Positions 23,848 to 33,529 are shown, counted from the first letter of the stretch. The stretch is DNA of 64,000 bases from Sphingopyxis sp. YR583 (GCF_900108295.1 NZ_FNWK01000001.1:806001-870000); one strand, 5' to 3'. Notes: generated by a model from the letters alone, not told the origin. Numbers and translations: made by a program.

Positions 23848-25134
23848 TTGGTTGCGATTGCCAATACGACGGGCCTGACCGCCGGCGAACGAACGACGAC
23901 GGCGGCGGGACTATGGACGGTCGCCTTCCTCGGCGTGACCGCGGGCGTCCAGATGAGCGACCGCGGGCTACAATCGATCCTGTCGCCCGCGATCCAGGCG
24001 AGCTTCGGCGTTTCGGACGCGGTGATCGGCGCGCTGCACGGCATCGCTGGCATCCTCGTCGCAAGTGCGCTTGCCGTGCCACTCGCACGCCTTGCCGACC
24101 GATATTCGCGCAAATCGATCCTGCTCGGATTGATCCTTCTTTGGGGGATGCTGACGGCACTCAGCGGCATTGCGCCCGATTTCGAGCTTTTCTTCATCGG
24201 CCGCGCCGCGTCGGGGATCACCGAATTCGCAATGATACCCGTGGTCTATTCGCTTATCCCCGACCTCGTCAGCGACCGTCATCGCGTGCCGTCCAACCTC
24301 GCCTTCGCGGCGCTGATGGCGACGGGCGCGAGCGCGGGCTTCTATTTCGGCGGAAACTTGCTCGAATTCGCAGGCACGATCGCGCCCGCTGACATGGAAC
24401 CATGGCGTGCCGCCTTGCTGTGCCTCAGCTTGCTGGCACTGCCCCTGTTGACGATCGGCCTGCTCGTCCATGATCCGCCGCGCGGCCTCCCGACCGGGAG
24501 CGAGCGGCGCGAGGATGCGGCGCTTGGCCCCTTCCTTCGCGCGCATCAACGGCGCATCCTGCTGTTCCTCGGCGCGGCAGGCGGGCTTGCCATTGCGGTG
24601 CAGGCGGTCGCCCCGATGGCGGCGATGGGTCTTGTCCGCCGCTATGCCTCCGACCTCGTCCCGACCGGCCATGCGCTCGGGCTGATCACGCTCGTGACGA
24701 GCCTCGGCAGCCTCGCCGTCGCCGGGATCGTCGACCGCTTCCTGCGACCGCGGCTGGGCGAAGCATCGCGCCCGGCGGTGATGGCGGCGGGGGCGACGCT
24801 GGCGATCCCGTGCCTCATATGGCTTGGCGCCGCCCCGACCGAACAACAGGCGCTGGCGATGATCGCATTATTCCTTGCGCTGACCAGCACCGCCAATGCG
24901 CTGATCCCGACGATCCTGCAGGACATCGTCCCTGCCGAACTGCGCGCGCGCAGCTTCGCAATCTACAGCTTCGTCATTGCGGCATTCTGCGCGCTCGGCC
25001 CGCTCCTGACCGGCGGCTTGTCGGATCGAGCGGTCGGCGGCAATCTTCTGCTCGCGATGGCGATCGGCGGCGTACCGGCGCTCGCGGCGGCCGCGATGTC
25101 AGCCAGCCTGATGGCGCGGCAACGCGGCGGCTAA
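23848..25134 (+). CDS. Major facilitator superfamily transporter
   Basis: A 428-residue, 12-helix transporter. The MFS motif between helices 2 and 3 is present (RLADRYSRKS), and there are further loops with charged turn residues (VHDPPRGLPTGSERRED is the long central loop). The start is TTG 23848 with GGTGGGG upstream; no better start was seen. It groups with spinster-like or sugar-phosphate-type MFS proteins by overall look, but the substrate cannot be predicted. The gene ends with a four-base convergent overlap on the antiporter gene. Confidence 0.88.
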   Translation: MVAIANTTGLTAGERTTTAAGLWTVAFLGVTAGVQMSDRGLQSILSPAIQASFGVSDAVIGALHGIAGILVASALAVPLARLADRYSRKSILLGLILLWGMLTALSGIAPDFELFFIGRAASGITEFAMIPVVYSLIPDLVSDRHRVPSNLAFAALMATGASAGFYFGGNLLEFAGTIAPADMEPWRAALLCLSLLALPLLTIGLLVHDPPRGLPTGSERREDAALGPFLRAHQRRILLFLGAAGGLAIAVQAVAPMAAMGLVRRYASDLVPTGHALGLITLVTSLGSLAVAGIVDRFLRPRLGEASRPAVMAAGATLAIPCLIWLGAAPTEQQALAMIALFLALTSTANALIPTILQDIVPAELRARSFAIYSFVIAAFCALGPLLTGGLSDRAVGGNLLLAMAIGGVPALAAAAMSASLMARQRGG

Positions 25135-27029
25135 TTCCCGGCCCCGAGCCCCATCGCCTCATCTTCTTCGCGCGCGGCCTTTGCCGCCTGCCGCTTGCGA
25201 CGGAAGTTTTCGAGCACGCTGTCCGCCTCGCGGCCGCCTCCAGGCTTGAACCGATGGTCCATGCCCGCCGAAATATCGCCCTCGTCGATCTGCGCCTGCA
25301 GCCGCGTCTCGTCGAGTTGACGTAACGTCGCCTCGACATCGTCCATTTCGGTCGGATCGACATCGAGATAGCGAAGCGCAGAAAGCCCCATCGCGATCGA
25401 ACTTTCGAACACTTCGCGGATGACGCCGTCGACGCCGGAACCGTCGACCGCGAGCAATTGGCGCCGGTCGAAGACACGCATCAATATCTTCGCGTTGGGA
25501 AAGGCCTCGACAATCGGCTTCATCGCCGCGGCGTCGACCGATGCATCGTCCATGCAGAAAATGATCAACCGCGCCTCTTCGGCACCCGCACGGCGGAGAA
25601 GGTCGACGCGCAGCCCGTCACCGAAATAGACTTTGGTGTCGAAACGGCTCGAAAGCTCGATCTGGCTCGGCTTCTTGTCGATCAGCGTCACCGAACATGC
25701 GACGCCGTGCAGCATCTGCGACACGATCTGGCCGAAGCGGCCAAAACCGACGACGATCGCCGACCCGCGCGGCGCGGCGCCGGGATCGTCGAGCACGGGC
25801 TGGTCGGTCTCGGGCGCGAATTCCAGGTTTCGCGCGAACAGCATCAGGAAAGGCGTCGAAATCATCGACAATGTCACGACGGCGCTGAACAGGCTCGCGG
25901 CTTCGGGCCGGATCAGCAAGGCGTCGGCCGCCTGGGTGAAAAGAAGGAAGCCGAATTCGCCGCCCTGGCTGAGCAGGAGCCCAAGACCGAGCGCGACTTT
26001 CCAAGGCTTGCCGAACAGGCGAATGATCGAGGTCAGCACCGCGAACTTGACCGCAACCAGCCCCGCTGCAAGCCCGAGCACCAGCAACGGGCGTTCCATC
26101 ACCACACCGATATCGAGCACCATGCCGACCGCGAGGAAGAAGAGGCCGAGCAGGATCAGGCGGAAGGGTTCGACATCCGATTCGATCTCGTGCCGATAGG
26201 GCGAGTCGGCGAGCATCACGCCGGCGATGAAAGCGCCGAGCGCGGTCGACAGGTGCAGGCTGTGCATCAGCGCGGCACTGGCGAGGATGGTCAGCAACCC
26301 GACGACGACGAACAATTCGCGCTCGCCATAACGGCCGATGATCCGCAGCAACGGATTGACCACGAAGCGCCCCGCAAGCACCAGCACGACGATCGCCCAC
26401 AGCGTGAAAAACGCCATCTGCCATCCCGGCGGCGCCGACGGATCGGCGGGCGCGCGCGACAGCACCGCAACGATCGTGATCATCGGCACGATCGCCAGAT
26501 CCTGGAACAGCAGGATCGAGAATGCCTTTTCGCCGAAGGGCGAATTGATCCGCCCCGAGTTTTTGAGCCCCGGCAACACCTGCGCGGTCGACGACAGCGC
26601 GAGCGGCAGGCCGAGCGCGAGCGAAGCCGCGGGGCTGAAGCCCAATGTCAGATGGATGAGCCCGGTCAGCACGAGCCCTGTCACCACCACCTGAACCATG
26701 CCCAACCCGAAGATCGCACGGCGCATGTCCCACAGCCGCCGCGGCGACAGTTCGAGCCCCACGAGGAAAAGCAGGAAGGCGATGCCAAGCTCGGCAAAGG
26801 CGAGCTTCGATTCGCCGCCGCCGACCAGCCCGAGCCCGTGCGGCCCGACGACGGCACCGGCGATCAGGTAACCGAGGACGGCCCCCAGACCAAGTCGGCG
26901 AAAAATCAGCACGAAGAGCGTCGCGACACCGAGGAGGATCGCGCCTTCGACCAACGCCGTGTCGGTCGCCGCCTCTCCAACCTTTTCGGCGGCTTCCGCA
27001 GCAGCAGCCGTGAGCGCGAGCAAGGTCAT
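25131..27029 (-). CDS. CPA2-family cation:proton antiporter (KefB/YbaL-like) with TrkA-N domain
   Basis: A 632-residue protein. About 12-13 membrane helices (residues 30-410) carry the CPA2 signature FLLFLVGLELSP, and a cytosolic RCK/TrkA-N domain follows (about 435-550) with nucleotide-binding VVGFGRFGQIVS. This is the layout of Kef and YbaL potassium or sodium/proton antiporters that guard pH and potassium balance. The small Kef ancillary subunit is absent. The start overlaps the IscU-like gene by ATGA, so it is the last gene of the radA operon. Confidence 0.92.
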   Translation of the reverse strand: MTLLALTAAAAEAAEKVGEAATDTALVEGAILLGVATLFVLIFRRLGLGAVLGYLIAGAVVGPHGLGLVGGGESKLAFAELGIAFLLFLVGLELSPRRLWDMRRAIFGLGMVQVVVTGLVLTGLIHLTLGFSPAASLALGLPLALSSTAQVLPGLKNSGRINSPFGEKAFSILLFQDLAIVPMITIVAVLSRAPADPSAPPGWQMAFFTLWAIVVLVLAGRFVVNPLLRIIGRYGERELFVVVGLLTILASAALMHSLHLSTALGAFIAGVMLADSPYRHEIESDVEPFRLILLGLFFLAVGMVLDIGVVMERPLLVLGLAAGLVAVKFAVLTSIIRLFGKPWKVALGLGLLLSQGGEFGFLLFTQAADALLIRPEAASLFSAVVTLSMISTPFLMLFARNLEFAPETDQPVLDDPGAAPRGSAIVVGFGRFGQIVSQMLHGVACSVTLIDKKPSQIELSSRFDTKVYFGDGLRVDLLRRAGAEEARLIIFCMDDASVDAAAMKPIVEAFPNAKILMRVFDRRQLLAVDGSGVDGVIREVFESSIAMGLSALRYLDVDPTEMDDVEATLRQLDETRLQAQIDEGDISAGMDHRFKPGGGREADSVLENFRRKRQAAKAAREEDEAMGLGAGN

Positions 27030-27454
27030 GCCGCGGTCGCCTGCTCTTCGAGCGCCGCGATGGCGGCATCGAAGGGGAGCAGGATCGCGCCGTGACGCGC
27101 GGGATAGCCCTGCGCCGCCGCAAGCAGGTCGAAGCCGGGCCAGTCGGGCCGGTCGCTCTCACCCGCAAACCAGCCCGCAATAGCATCACGCGCCGCGCGG
27201 ATCTCCGCGAGCGCCAGTCCCGACGCGTGGCGCGCGAGCAACGCCGCCGACGCCTGTCCGAGCGCGCAGGCTTCGACATGCATGCCGACACGCGTGATGC
27301 GGCCCGCATCGTCGGTATCGAGATCGAGGATAATCGCGCTGCCGCACAGCGGCGCGCGCTTGCTCACCCGGTGGCGTGCATTGGCGATCGGCAGATATTC
27401 TGAGGTTGCCACCGCCAGCGCCAATATGTCGCGATTATAGAGCGGCGCGCTCAT
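27026..27454 (-). CDS. IscU/NifU-like iron-sulfur cluster scaffold homologue
   Basis: A 142-residue protein with the fold of the NifU/IscU N-terminal domain: N-terminal YNRDILALAVA, first cysteine in APLCGSAIILDL, second in EACALGQASAALLA. The third cysteine of true IscU, usually near the end, is missing; the matching area reads PARHGAILLPFDA, with His in its place. It is therefore a degenerate scaffold, widespread in alphaproteobacteria, with unproven cluster assembly activity. It is coupled by ATGA overlaps to cvpA upstream and the antiporter downstream. Confidence 0.82.
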   Translation of the reverse strand: MSAPLYNRDILALAVATSEYLPIANARHRVSKRAPLCGSAIILDLDTDDAGRITRVGMHVEACALGQASAALLARHASGLALAEIRAARDAIAGWFAGESDRPDWPGFDLLAAAQGYPARHGAILLPFDAAIAALEEQATAA

Positions 27455-28005
27455 GACCTGTCGGCCCCGTCCGCCTTGGCGGCTTCGGTCTCGGCCTCGC
27501 GCGCCTGCGCTCGGCGCTCGGCGATCACTTTGCTCATCGCGCTGCTCGTTGCATTGAGCGCCGGATAGGTCCGGCTCTCGATCATCCATGCCGGACGCTG
27601 TGCATTGCCATAGCCGATATCGTAGAGAAGCGTCACCAACATGAAGCCGATCGAGGCGATCAACAGCCCCTTGACCGCACCGAAGCCTGCGCCAAGTCCG
27701 CGATCGAACCCGCCGACAAGCGATGCGCGGCTGCGCTGACCCATCGCGCGCGATCCCCATTTGGCGAGCGCGAACACGCCGCCGAACAGCAGCACGAATG
27801 CCAGCATTGCCGCGCCGCCTTCGCCGCCTACCCAGCCTTCGAGCAGGCCGGTGACGAGCGGGTGAAAGAAGCGCACCGCTGCGATCGCCAGCACCCAGGC
27901 AAGCAGCGTCGTCACTTCCTGCACCAGGCCGCGCGAAAAGCCGAGTATCGCGCCGCCGCCCACCAGCGTCAGCACGAGGATATCCAGAGCGGTCAAACTT
28001 CCCAT
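27451..28005 (-). CDS. CvpA family membrane protein
   Basis: A 184-residue protein with four predicted membrane helices (for example ILVLTLVGGGAILGFSRGLV and AAMLAFVLLFGGVFALAKW) and a charged C-terminal tail rich in Ala/Glu/Lys. Enterobacterial CvpA is needed for colicin V production and bile tolerance; the molecular role is unclear. It sits 10 bases after radA and overlaps the IscU-like gene by ATGA. Confidence 0.9.
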   Translation of the reverse strand: MGSLTALDILVLTLVGGGAILGFSRGLVQEVTTLLAWVLAIAAVRFFHPLVTGLLEGWVGGEGGAAMLAFVLLFGGVFALAKWGSRAMGQRSRASLVGGFDRGLGAGFGAVKGLLIASIGFMLVTLLYDIGYGNAQRPAWMIESRTYPALNATSSAMSKVIAERRAQAREAETEAAKADGADRS

Positions 28006-28015
28006 TTGCCGTCCG

Positions 28016-29377
28016 CTAATCCCGCCCGAGCATCAGGTCAACGAGTTCGCCGAGCCGGCCGAAACCCGTGACCGAAATCCCGCCGACCGGCTTCATGCCC
28101 TTTGGCCCCCAACCGCGGGAGAAACCGAGCTTCGCCGCCTCGCGCAGCCGCAGCCCGTCGTGCGAAACCTGCCGCACCTCGCCCGACAGCGAGAGTTCGC
28201 CGAATACGATTGCGTCGGCGGGGACCGGCCGCTCGCTGAACGCAGAGATCAGCGCCGCCGCGACGGCGAGGTCGGCGGCCGGATCGGTGAGCCGGTAACC
28301 GCCCGCAATGTTGAGATAGACCTCGGCGGCGCCCATCTGGAGCCCGCACCGTGCTTCCAGCACCGCGAGTACCATGGCGAGCCGTCCACTGTCCCAGCCG
28401 ACCACTGCCCTGCGCGGTGTCGCACCGCTCGCCAGCCGCACGGTCAGCGCCTGCACCTCGACGAGCACCGGCCGCGTTCCCTCCAGCGCCGGAAACACGA
28501 CCGATCCCGGTACGTCGCGGCTGCGATCGGTCAGGAAAAGGCTCGACGGGTTCGACACCTCGCCCAACCCCTCCTCGCCCATTGCGAACACCCCGATCTC
28601 GTCGGTGCCGCCGAAGCGATTCTTCACCGCGCGCAGGATGCGATATTGGTGGCTGCGCTCGCCCTCGAACGCCAGCACCGTATCGACCATATGTTCAAGC
28701 ACGCGCGGTCCCGCGATCGTTCCGTCCTTGGTAACATGGCCGACGAGCACGATCGCGGTGTCGCTGTCCTTGGCATAGCGGATCAGTTCCTGCGCGCTCG
28801 CGCGGACCTGGCTCACCGTTCCCGGCGCGCTGTCGATCAGGTCGCTGTGCATCGTCTGGATCGAATCGATCACGACGAAATCGGCGCGCCGTCCTTCGAG
28901 CGTAGCGAGGATATCGCGCACCGATGTCGCGCTCGCGAGCGCGACCGGCGCGTCGCCGAGTCCCAATCTCTGCGCGCGGAGCCGCACCTGCCCTGCGGCT
29001 TCCTCACCACTGATATAGACGACCGACTTGCCCGCCTTCGCGAGCCGACCCGCCGCCTGCAAGAGCAAGGTCGATTTGCCAATCCCGGGATCGCCGCCGA
29101 TCAGCGTTGCCGATCCAGCAACGAAACCGCCACCAAGCGCGCGATCGAACTCGGCGATCCCGCACAGCATGCGTTCGGGCATCTTGCTTTCGGCATCGAG
29201 CGTTTCGAGCGCGAGCGTTCGCCCGCCGCGACTAAGATCATGTTTCGCAGAGAATACCGTTTCGGCGGCCTCTTCGACGAGCGTATTCCACTCGCCGCAA
29301 TCGGCGCATTGCCCCTGCCAGCGGTATGAGACGCCCCCGCAATTCTGGCAGACATATTGACGTTTCGCTTTGGCCAT
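28016..29377 (-). CDS. radA: DNA repair protein RadA
   Basis: A 453-residue RecA-like branch-migration protein. It has an N-terminal zinc finger (VCQNCGG, CADCGEW), Walker A GGDPGIGKSTLL, Walker B VIDSIQTM, the RadA-specific KNRFG motif (VKNRFGGTDEIGVF), and a C-terminal Lon-protease-like domain lacking protease activity (GELSLSGEVRQV). It extends strand-exchange intermediates with RecA. It is the first gene of the radA-cvpA-IscU-like-antiporter operon and is divergent from fsa. Confidence 0.97.
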   Translation of the reverse strand: MAKAKRQYVCQNCGGVSYRWQGQCADCGEWNTLVEEAAETVFSAKHDLSRGGRTLALETLDAESKMPERMLCGIAEFDRALGGGFVAGSATLIGGDPGIGKSTLLLQAAGRLAKAGKSVVYISGEEAAGQVRLRAQRLGLGDAPVALASATSVRDILATLEGRRADFVVIDSIQTMHSDLIDSAPGTVSQVRASAQELIRYAKDSDTAIVLVGHVTKDGTIAGPRVLEHMVDTVLAFEGERSHQYRILRAVKNRFGGTDEIGVFAMGEEGLGEVSNPSSLFLTDRSRDVPGSVVFPALEGTRPVLVEVQALTVRLASGATPRRAVVGWDSGRLAMVLAVLEARCGLQMGAAEVYLNIAGGYRLTDPAADLAVAAALISAFSERPVPADAIVFGELSLSGEVRQVSHDGLRLREAAKLGFSRGWGPKGMKPVGGISVTGFGRLGELVDLMLGRD

Positions 29378-29505
29378 AGCTTCGCGCTTAACTGGAACAA
29401 AGGTCGAACACTAGTCCAAATCCGGCGCGGCGGTTCATATTTATCGCGCGTTGTTCTAGGGGAGCTTCAAACCCGAATCACCTTCCCACAGGAAAGCCCC
29501 GCGCC

Positions 29506-30156
29506 ATGAAATTCTTCGCCGACACCGCCGAAATCGCCGACATCCAGGAACTCGCCGCAACGGGCCTGCTCGACGGGGTCACGACCAACCCGTCGCTGAT
29601 CGCCAAGTCGGGCCGCGATTTCAAGGAAGTGACGAAGGAAATCTGTGCGCTGACCGACGGCCCCGTGTCGGCCGAGGTCGTCGCGCTCGACCATGCGACG
29701 ATGATGAAAGAGGCCGAAATCCTCCGCAAGATCGCTCCCAATGTCTGCATTAAGGTGCCGCTGACGATCGACGGGCTCAAGACCTGCAAGGCGCTGACCG
29801 GCGACGGCACGATGGTCAATGTCACCCTCTGCTTCTCGGCAGCGCAGGCGCTGCTCGCGGCCAAGGCCGGCGCGACGTTCGTCTCGCCATTCGTCGGCCG
29901 CCACGACGACAATGGCTTCGACGGAATGCAGCTCATTTCCGACATCCGCTTGATCTACGACAATTACGGCTATGAAACCGAGATCCTCGTCGCGAGCGTG
30001 CGCCACGGCATTCACGTCCTCGAAGCCGCCAAGATCGGCGCCGACGTGATGACCGCGCCGCCGTCGGTCATCAAGGGGCTGTTCAAGCATATCCTCACCG
30101 AAAAGGGCATCGAAGGCTTCCTCGCCGACTGGGCGAAGACCGGCCAGTCGATCTGA
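29506..30156 (+). CDS. fsa: Fructose-6-phosphate aldolase / small transaldolase
   Basis: A 216-residue member of the short transaldolase family (subfamily 3B). Motifs: [23 protein letters not shown], the Schiff-base lysine in VCIKVPLT, and the ending [13 protein letters not shown]. Such proteins act as transaldolase or as fructose-6-phosphate aldolase, and sequence alone does not settle which; the length fits either. An AGGAAAG Shine-Dalgarno precedes the ATG. The gene stands alone and is divergent from radA. Confidence 0.92.
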   Translation: MKFFADTAEIADIQELAATGLLDGVTTNPSLIAKSGRDFKEVTKEICALTDGPVSAEVVALDHATMMKEAEILRKIAPNVCIKVPLTIDGLKTCKALTGDGTMVNVTLCFSAAQALLAAKAGATFVSPFVGRHDDNGFDGMQLISDIRLIYDNYGYETEILVASVRHGIHVLEAAKIGADVMTAPPSVIKGLFKHILTEKGIEGFLADWAKTGQSI

Positions 30157-30179
30157 GGCCAGCCTCCCGCTCTTAGCAG

Positions 30180-30195
30180 TTGACGTAAACGTTAA
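30180..30195. promoter_or_regulatory. Operator-like palindrome TTGACGTAAACGTTAA (site 1)
   Basis: A 16-base near-palindrome 68 bases before the crotonase start. A closely matching site, TTGACCGAAACGTCAA, lies at 46472-46487 before the SDR gene, and both are followed by CTTCG. The form resembles targets of MerR-type LiuR or TetR-type fatty-acid/branched-chain catabolism repressors as I recall them. The regulator is not in the window. Confidence 0.5.
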
Positions 30196-30262
30196 CTTCG
30201 GCCGATAGTTTTCCCGACAGCCGGATTCGCGCCCTCGCGGGTCCGGCGCAGGGAGAGACAAT

Positions 30263-31066
30263 ATGACCGACGCCGCGCAGCCCGCCGTTCTGACCACCCG
30301 TCAGGGCCATATTCTGATCGTGACGATCAACCGTCCCGAGGCGCGCAACGCAGTCAATGCGGACGTTCATGTCGGCATCGGCACCGCGCTTGAAGAAGCG
30401 GAGAACGACGCGGAAATCCGTGTCGTCATCATCACCGGCGCGGGCGACAAGGCTTTCTGCGCCGGCGCCGATCTGGTCTCATTATCGCGCGGTGGGGCGC
30501 TTGCCCCCGAGGACAAGGCCCAGCAGGCATGGGGTTTCGGCGGTTTTGCCGCGCATCCGATCTCGAAGCCGGTGATCGGCGCGGTCAACGGCTTCGCTTT
30601 CGGCGGCGGCTGCGAACTCGCGCTGATGTGCGACCTCGTCGTCGCTTCTGAAAATGCGCAGTTCGGTCTACCCGAGGTCAAGGTCGGCCTGTTCGCCGCA
30701 GCGGGCGGAGCCTTCCGCATCGTCAAGCAATTGCCGCAGAAAGTCGCGATGGAGCATCTGCTGACCGGCGACCCTTTCGACGCGCCGACCGCGCTGCGCT
30801 ATGGCTTTGCCAACCGCGTCGTCCCGCTCGCCGATCTGATGCCGACCGCGATCGCACTCGCCGAAAAGATCGCGGGCAATGCCCCGCTGTCGGTGCAGGC
30901 GTCGAAGCGCGTCGCACTCCGCATCATCGACGGTCAGATCGCCGGCGACGACACGCACTGGGACGACAATAAGCGCGAGCGCAAGGTGTTGATGGCGAGC
31001 GAAGACGCGCGCGAAGGCCCGCTTGCCTTCGCGCAGAAGCGCAAGCCCGAATGGAAGGCGCGCTGA
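30263..31066 (+). CDS. Crotonase / enoyl-CoA hydratase family protein
   Basis: A 267-residue crotonase. The first oxyanion loop is GAGDKAFCAGADL, the second is GFAFGGGCELALMCD, and the catalytic Glu region reads GLPEVKVGLF, so the enzyme is likely a genuine hydratase. It acts on 2-enoyl-CoA esters in beta-oxidation-type pathways. GGGAGAG precedes the ATG. The gene is followed after one base by a thiolase-like gene, and the palindrome at 30180 probably controls both. Confidence 0.92.
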   Translation: MTDAAQPAVLTTRQGHILIVTINRPEARNAVNADVHVGIGTALEEAENDAEIRVVIITGAGDKAFCAGADLVSLSRGGALAPEDKAQQAWGFGGFAAHPISKPVIGAVNGFAFGGGCELALMCDLVVASENAQFGLPEVKVGLFAAAGGAFRIVKQLPQKVAMEHLLTGDPFDAPTALRYGFANRVVPLADLMPTAIALAEKIAGNAPLSVQASKRVALRIIDGQIAGDDTHWDDNKRERKVLMASEDAREGPLAFAQKRKPEWKAR

Positions 31067-31067
31067 C

Positions 31068-32585
31068 ATGGGCCAGGAACCGGCGATGATCGATCCCGAA
31101 CGCATTCCCGTCATCATCGGCGTCGGACAGGTCAATGACCGCCCCGAAGATCCCGATCAGGGGCTCGACTCGCTCGGCCTGATGGTCGCCGCGCTGAAGG
31201 TCGCGGCGGCGGACGCCGGCGTCCCGCTCGCCGAAATCGACAGCCTCGCGATCGTCGACCAGATCAGCTTCCACAGCCTCGGCAAGCTGCCCGAACCGCT
31301 CGCCGCGGCGATCGGCGCCGCGCCCGCGATCAATTATCAGTCGGCGGCGCCGCACGGCGACACGCCCATTCGCCTGCTCAACGAAGCCGCGAACCGCATC
31401 GGCGCGGGCGAAGTCAAGCTCGCCGCGATCGTGGGGGCCGAGGCGCTGCGCACCGCCGCCGGACGCGCTGCCAAGGCCGCGAGCGGCGAAGACAAAAGCT
31501 ATAATGCGATCCGCAAGGTCGCGACGCGGCGCGAGCCCAATTATGCGCAGAAGCATGGCCTCGCCGCGCCGGTCGACGTCTATCCGCTCTATGAAAATGC
31601 GACCCGCGCGGCATGGGGCGAAAGCCTTGAGGACGCCCAGTTCGAAAGCGCCGAAATCTGGTCGCGTTTCTCGGACGTCGCCGCCGCGAACGATGGCGCC
31701 TGGATTCGCAAACCAGCGACCCCCGAGGACATTCTCAAGGTCGACGAGCGCAACCGCCCGATCGCTTTTCCCTATTCGAAGCTGATGGTCGCCAACTCGT
31801 CGGTCAATCAGGGCGCCGGTTTCCTCGTCGCCAGCCTCGCCGAAGCGCGCCGCCGCGGGATATCGGAAGACCGGCTGATCTACGTCGGCATGGGCGCCGC
31901 GGCAAAGGAGCCGGCAAACATCCTGCACCGCGACCGCTACGACGGCAGCGTCAGTATGGAAACGTCGATCACCCGCACGCTGGAACTGAACCAGATGAGC
32001 GTCGATGATTTCGACTGCGTCGAACTCTACAGCTGCTTCCCCTGTGTGCCCAAGATGGCGCGGCGCATCCTCGGCTGGCCGTGGGACCGCCCGGCAACGG
32101 TATTCGGCGGCCTGACCTTCGGAGGCGGCCCGATCGCCAATTATATGAGCCATGCCGTCGTCTCGATGGTGGACAAGCTGCGCACCGAAGGCCGCTATGG
32201 CTTCCTCTTCGCCAACGGCGGTTTTGCGACCGACAACCACTGCATCGTCCTCGGCAACCAGCCGATCGCCGCCGCGAATTTCCCGCAGGACTTCGACTAT
32301 CAGGCCGAAGCCGAAACCAAACGCGGCCCGGTTCCCGAACTGGTCGAGGATTATACCGGACCGGCGACCATCGAAAGCTACACAGTGTTCTACGGCCGCG
32401 ATGGCGCGCCGAAAGCCGGTGTCGTCGTCGCGCGGACGCCCGCGGACAAACGCACATTGGCGCATGTCGACGTTGCCGACGCGGCGATGCTGGCATTCCT
32501 GACCGACGGCAAGGCCGAACCGGTCGGCACGGCGGGCGAGATCGTCGCGATGGGTGAAGATCGTTTCGGTTGGCGCGCGACCTGA
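31068..32585 (+). CDS. Thiolase-superfamily protein (acetyl-CoA acetyltransferase-like)
   Basis: A 505-residue thiolase-fold protein resembling the long acetyl-CoA acetyltransferase-like group common in actinobacteria and sphingomonads. The region where the nucleophilic Cys usually stands (INYQSAAPHGDTP) has no cysteine, while the C-terminal GGGPIANYMSHAV keeps the catalytic His. Activity may therefore differ from true thiolysis (SCP2-like). ATG 31068 is one base after the hydratase stop; the open frame from 31023 lies within that gene. It probably degrades an acyl chain together with the hydratase. Confidence 0.82.
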   Translation: MGQEPAMIDPERIPVIIGVGQVNDRPEDPDQGLDSLGLMVAALKVAAADAGVPLAEIDSLAIVDQISFHSLGKLPEPLAAAIGAAPAINYQSAAPHGDTPIRLLNEAANRIGAGEVKLAAIVGAEALRTAAGRAAKAASGEDKSYNAIRKVATRREPNYAQKHGLAAPVDVYPLYENATRAAWGESLEDAQFESAEIWSRFSDVAAANDGAWIRKPATPEDILKVDERNRPIAFPYSKLMVANSSVNQGAGFLVASLAEARRRGISEDRLIYVGMGAAAKEPANILHRDRYDGSVSMETSITRTLELNQMSVDDFDCVELYSCFPCVPKMARRILGWPWDRPATVFGGLTFGGGPIANYMSHAVVSMVDKLRTEGRYGFLFANGGFATDNHCIVLGNQPIAAANFPQDFDYQAEAETKRGPVPELVEDYTGPATIESYTVFYGRDGAPKAGVVVARTPADKRTLAHVDVADAAMLAFLTDGKAEPVGTAGEIVAMGEDRFGWRAT

Positions 32586-32641
32586 CCGGAGCGTCGCAAC
32601 AATCGCTCGCGCACGATCGGCGGAAACGATAGGTCTCGCTC

Positions 32642-33520
32642 ATGCGAAAGATACTGATCCCCGCCGCATTGGCATTGGCAGGCGCGTTGGGCTGCACACC
32701 TGAAACACAGGCCGAGCCGACGATGCAGAACATGCTGCGCGATCCGGCGGTGGCCGAATTTGCCGCGTGGCAGAAAAAGCACAGCCTCCCCGCCATCGAT
32801 CTCGAACCGGCGGGTCCCGCGCCCGCGACCCCAGCCGGCACGCGCATCGGTGGCCCGGTCTGGCTGGCGACAGGTGAAGCCTGGCCCGCCGACGCGGGAG
32901 GGCGGCCGATGTCTTTCCTCGCACAGGTCGATTTCGCCGAACTGCCGCCGCTGCCCGACTATCCGACCAGCGGCGTCCTGCAATTCTTCATCGCCCGCGA
33001 CGATCTCTATGGGGCGAATTTCGAAAAGCCCGAGGCCGGCAAGTTCCGCGTCATCTGGCGCGAGACGATGGGAGGCCCCGGCAAGCTGCACTTTGGACGG
33101 CCCTCGGGCGACCACGGGATCGACGATTACTCACCGCTTGCCGACGCCACGGTCGCGCGCGGCATCGCGCTGAAACCGAAGCGAACCGATCAGTTTCCCT
33201 CGGTCGAATCCTGGCTCGCCGAACGCGATCTCGAAACGCTGCTGAACGATCGCACCAAAGGCGACCGCATCTATGATTTTGCCGAAAAGCAGAATGAGCT
33301 GGCGGTTCAGGGCCATCATGTCGGCGGCCATCCCGGCTTTACCCAGTCAGACTGGCGTTCGAGCCCGCCCTATCAGGACGTCGACCGCGTCCTCCTCAAC
33401 CTGTGGAGCGACGACCATATCATGTGGGGCGATTCGGGGCAGGGTCAGTTCATGATCCGGCGCGAAGACCTGCTGAAGCGCGACTTCAGCAAGATCTTCT
33501 ACCAATGGGACTGCTACTGA
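32642..33520 (+). CDS. Exported DUF1963 (YwqG-like) protein
   Basis: A 292-residue protein. The N-terminal signal MRKILIPAALALAGALGC could be a lipoprotein signal with Cys18, but the -3 residue is atypical, so ordinary export is equally possible. The DUF1963 fold follows: GGPVWLATGEAWP, FLAQVDFAELPPLPDYP, LQFFIARDD, GHHVGGHPGFTQSD and WGDSGQGQFMI. DUF1963 proteins are usually cytoplasmic and of unknown role, so an exported copy is a little unusual. Transcription follows the thiolase-like gene after 56 bases. Confidence 0.85.
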   Translation: MRKILIPAALALAGALGCTPETQAEPTMQNMLRDPAVAEFAAWQKKHSLPAIDLEPAGPAPATPAGTRIGGPVWLATGEAWPADAGGRPMSFLAQVDFAELPPLPDYPTSGVLQFFIARDDLYGANFEKPEAGKFRVIWRETMGGPGKLHFGRPSGDHGIDDYSPLADATVARGIALKPKRTDQFPSVESWLAERDLETLLNDRTKGDRIYDFAEKQNELAVQGHHVGGHPGFTQSDWRSSPPYQDVDRVLLNLWSDDHIMWGDSGQGQFMIRREDLLKRDFSKIFYQWDCY

Positions 33521-33529
33521 TCGATCCCG

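Noticed and set aside
25458..27095. Long plus-strand frame (545 codons) opposite the antiporter gene
   Set aside because: His/Arg/Gln-rich composition typical of an antisense frame; the minus strand encodes a full CPA2 antiporter.
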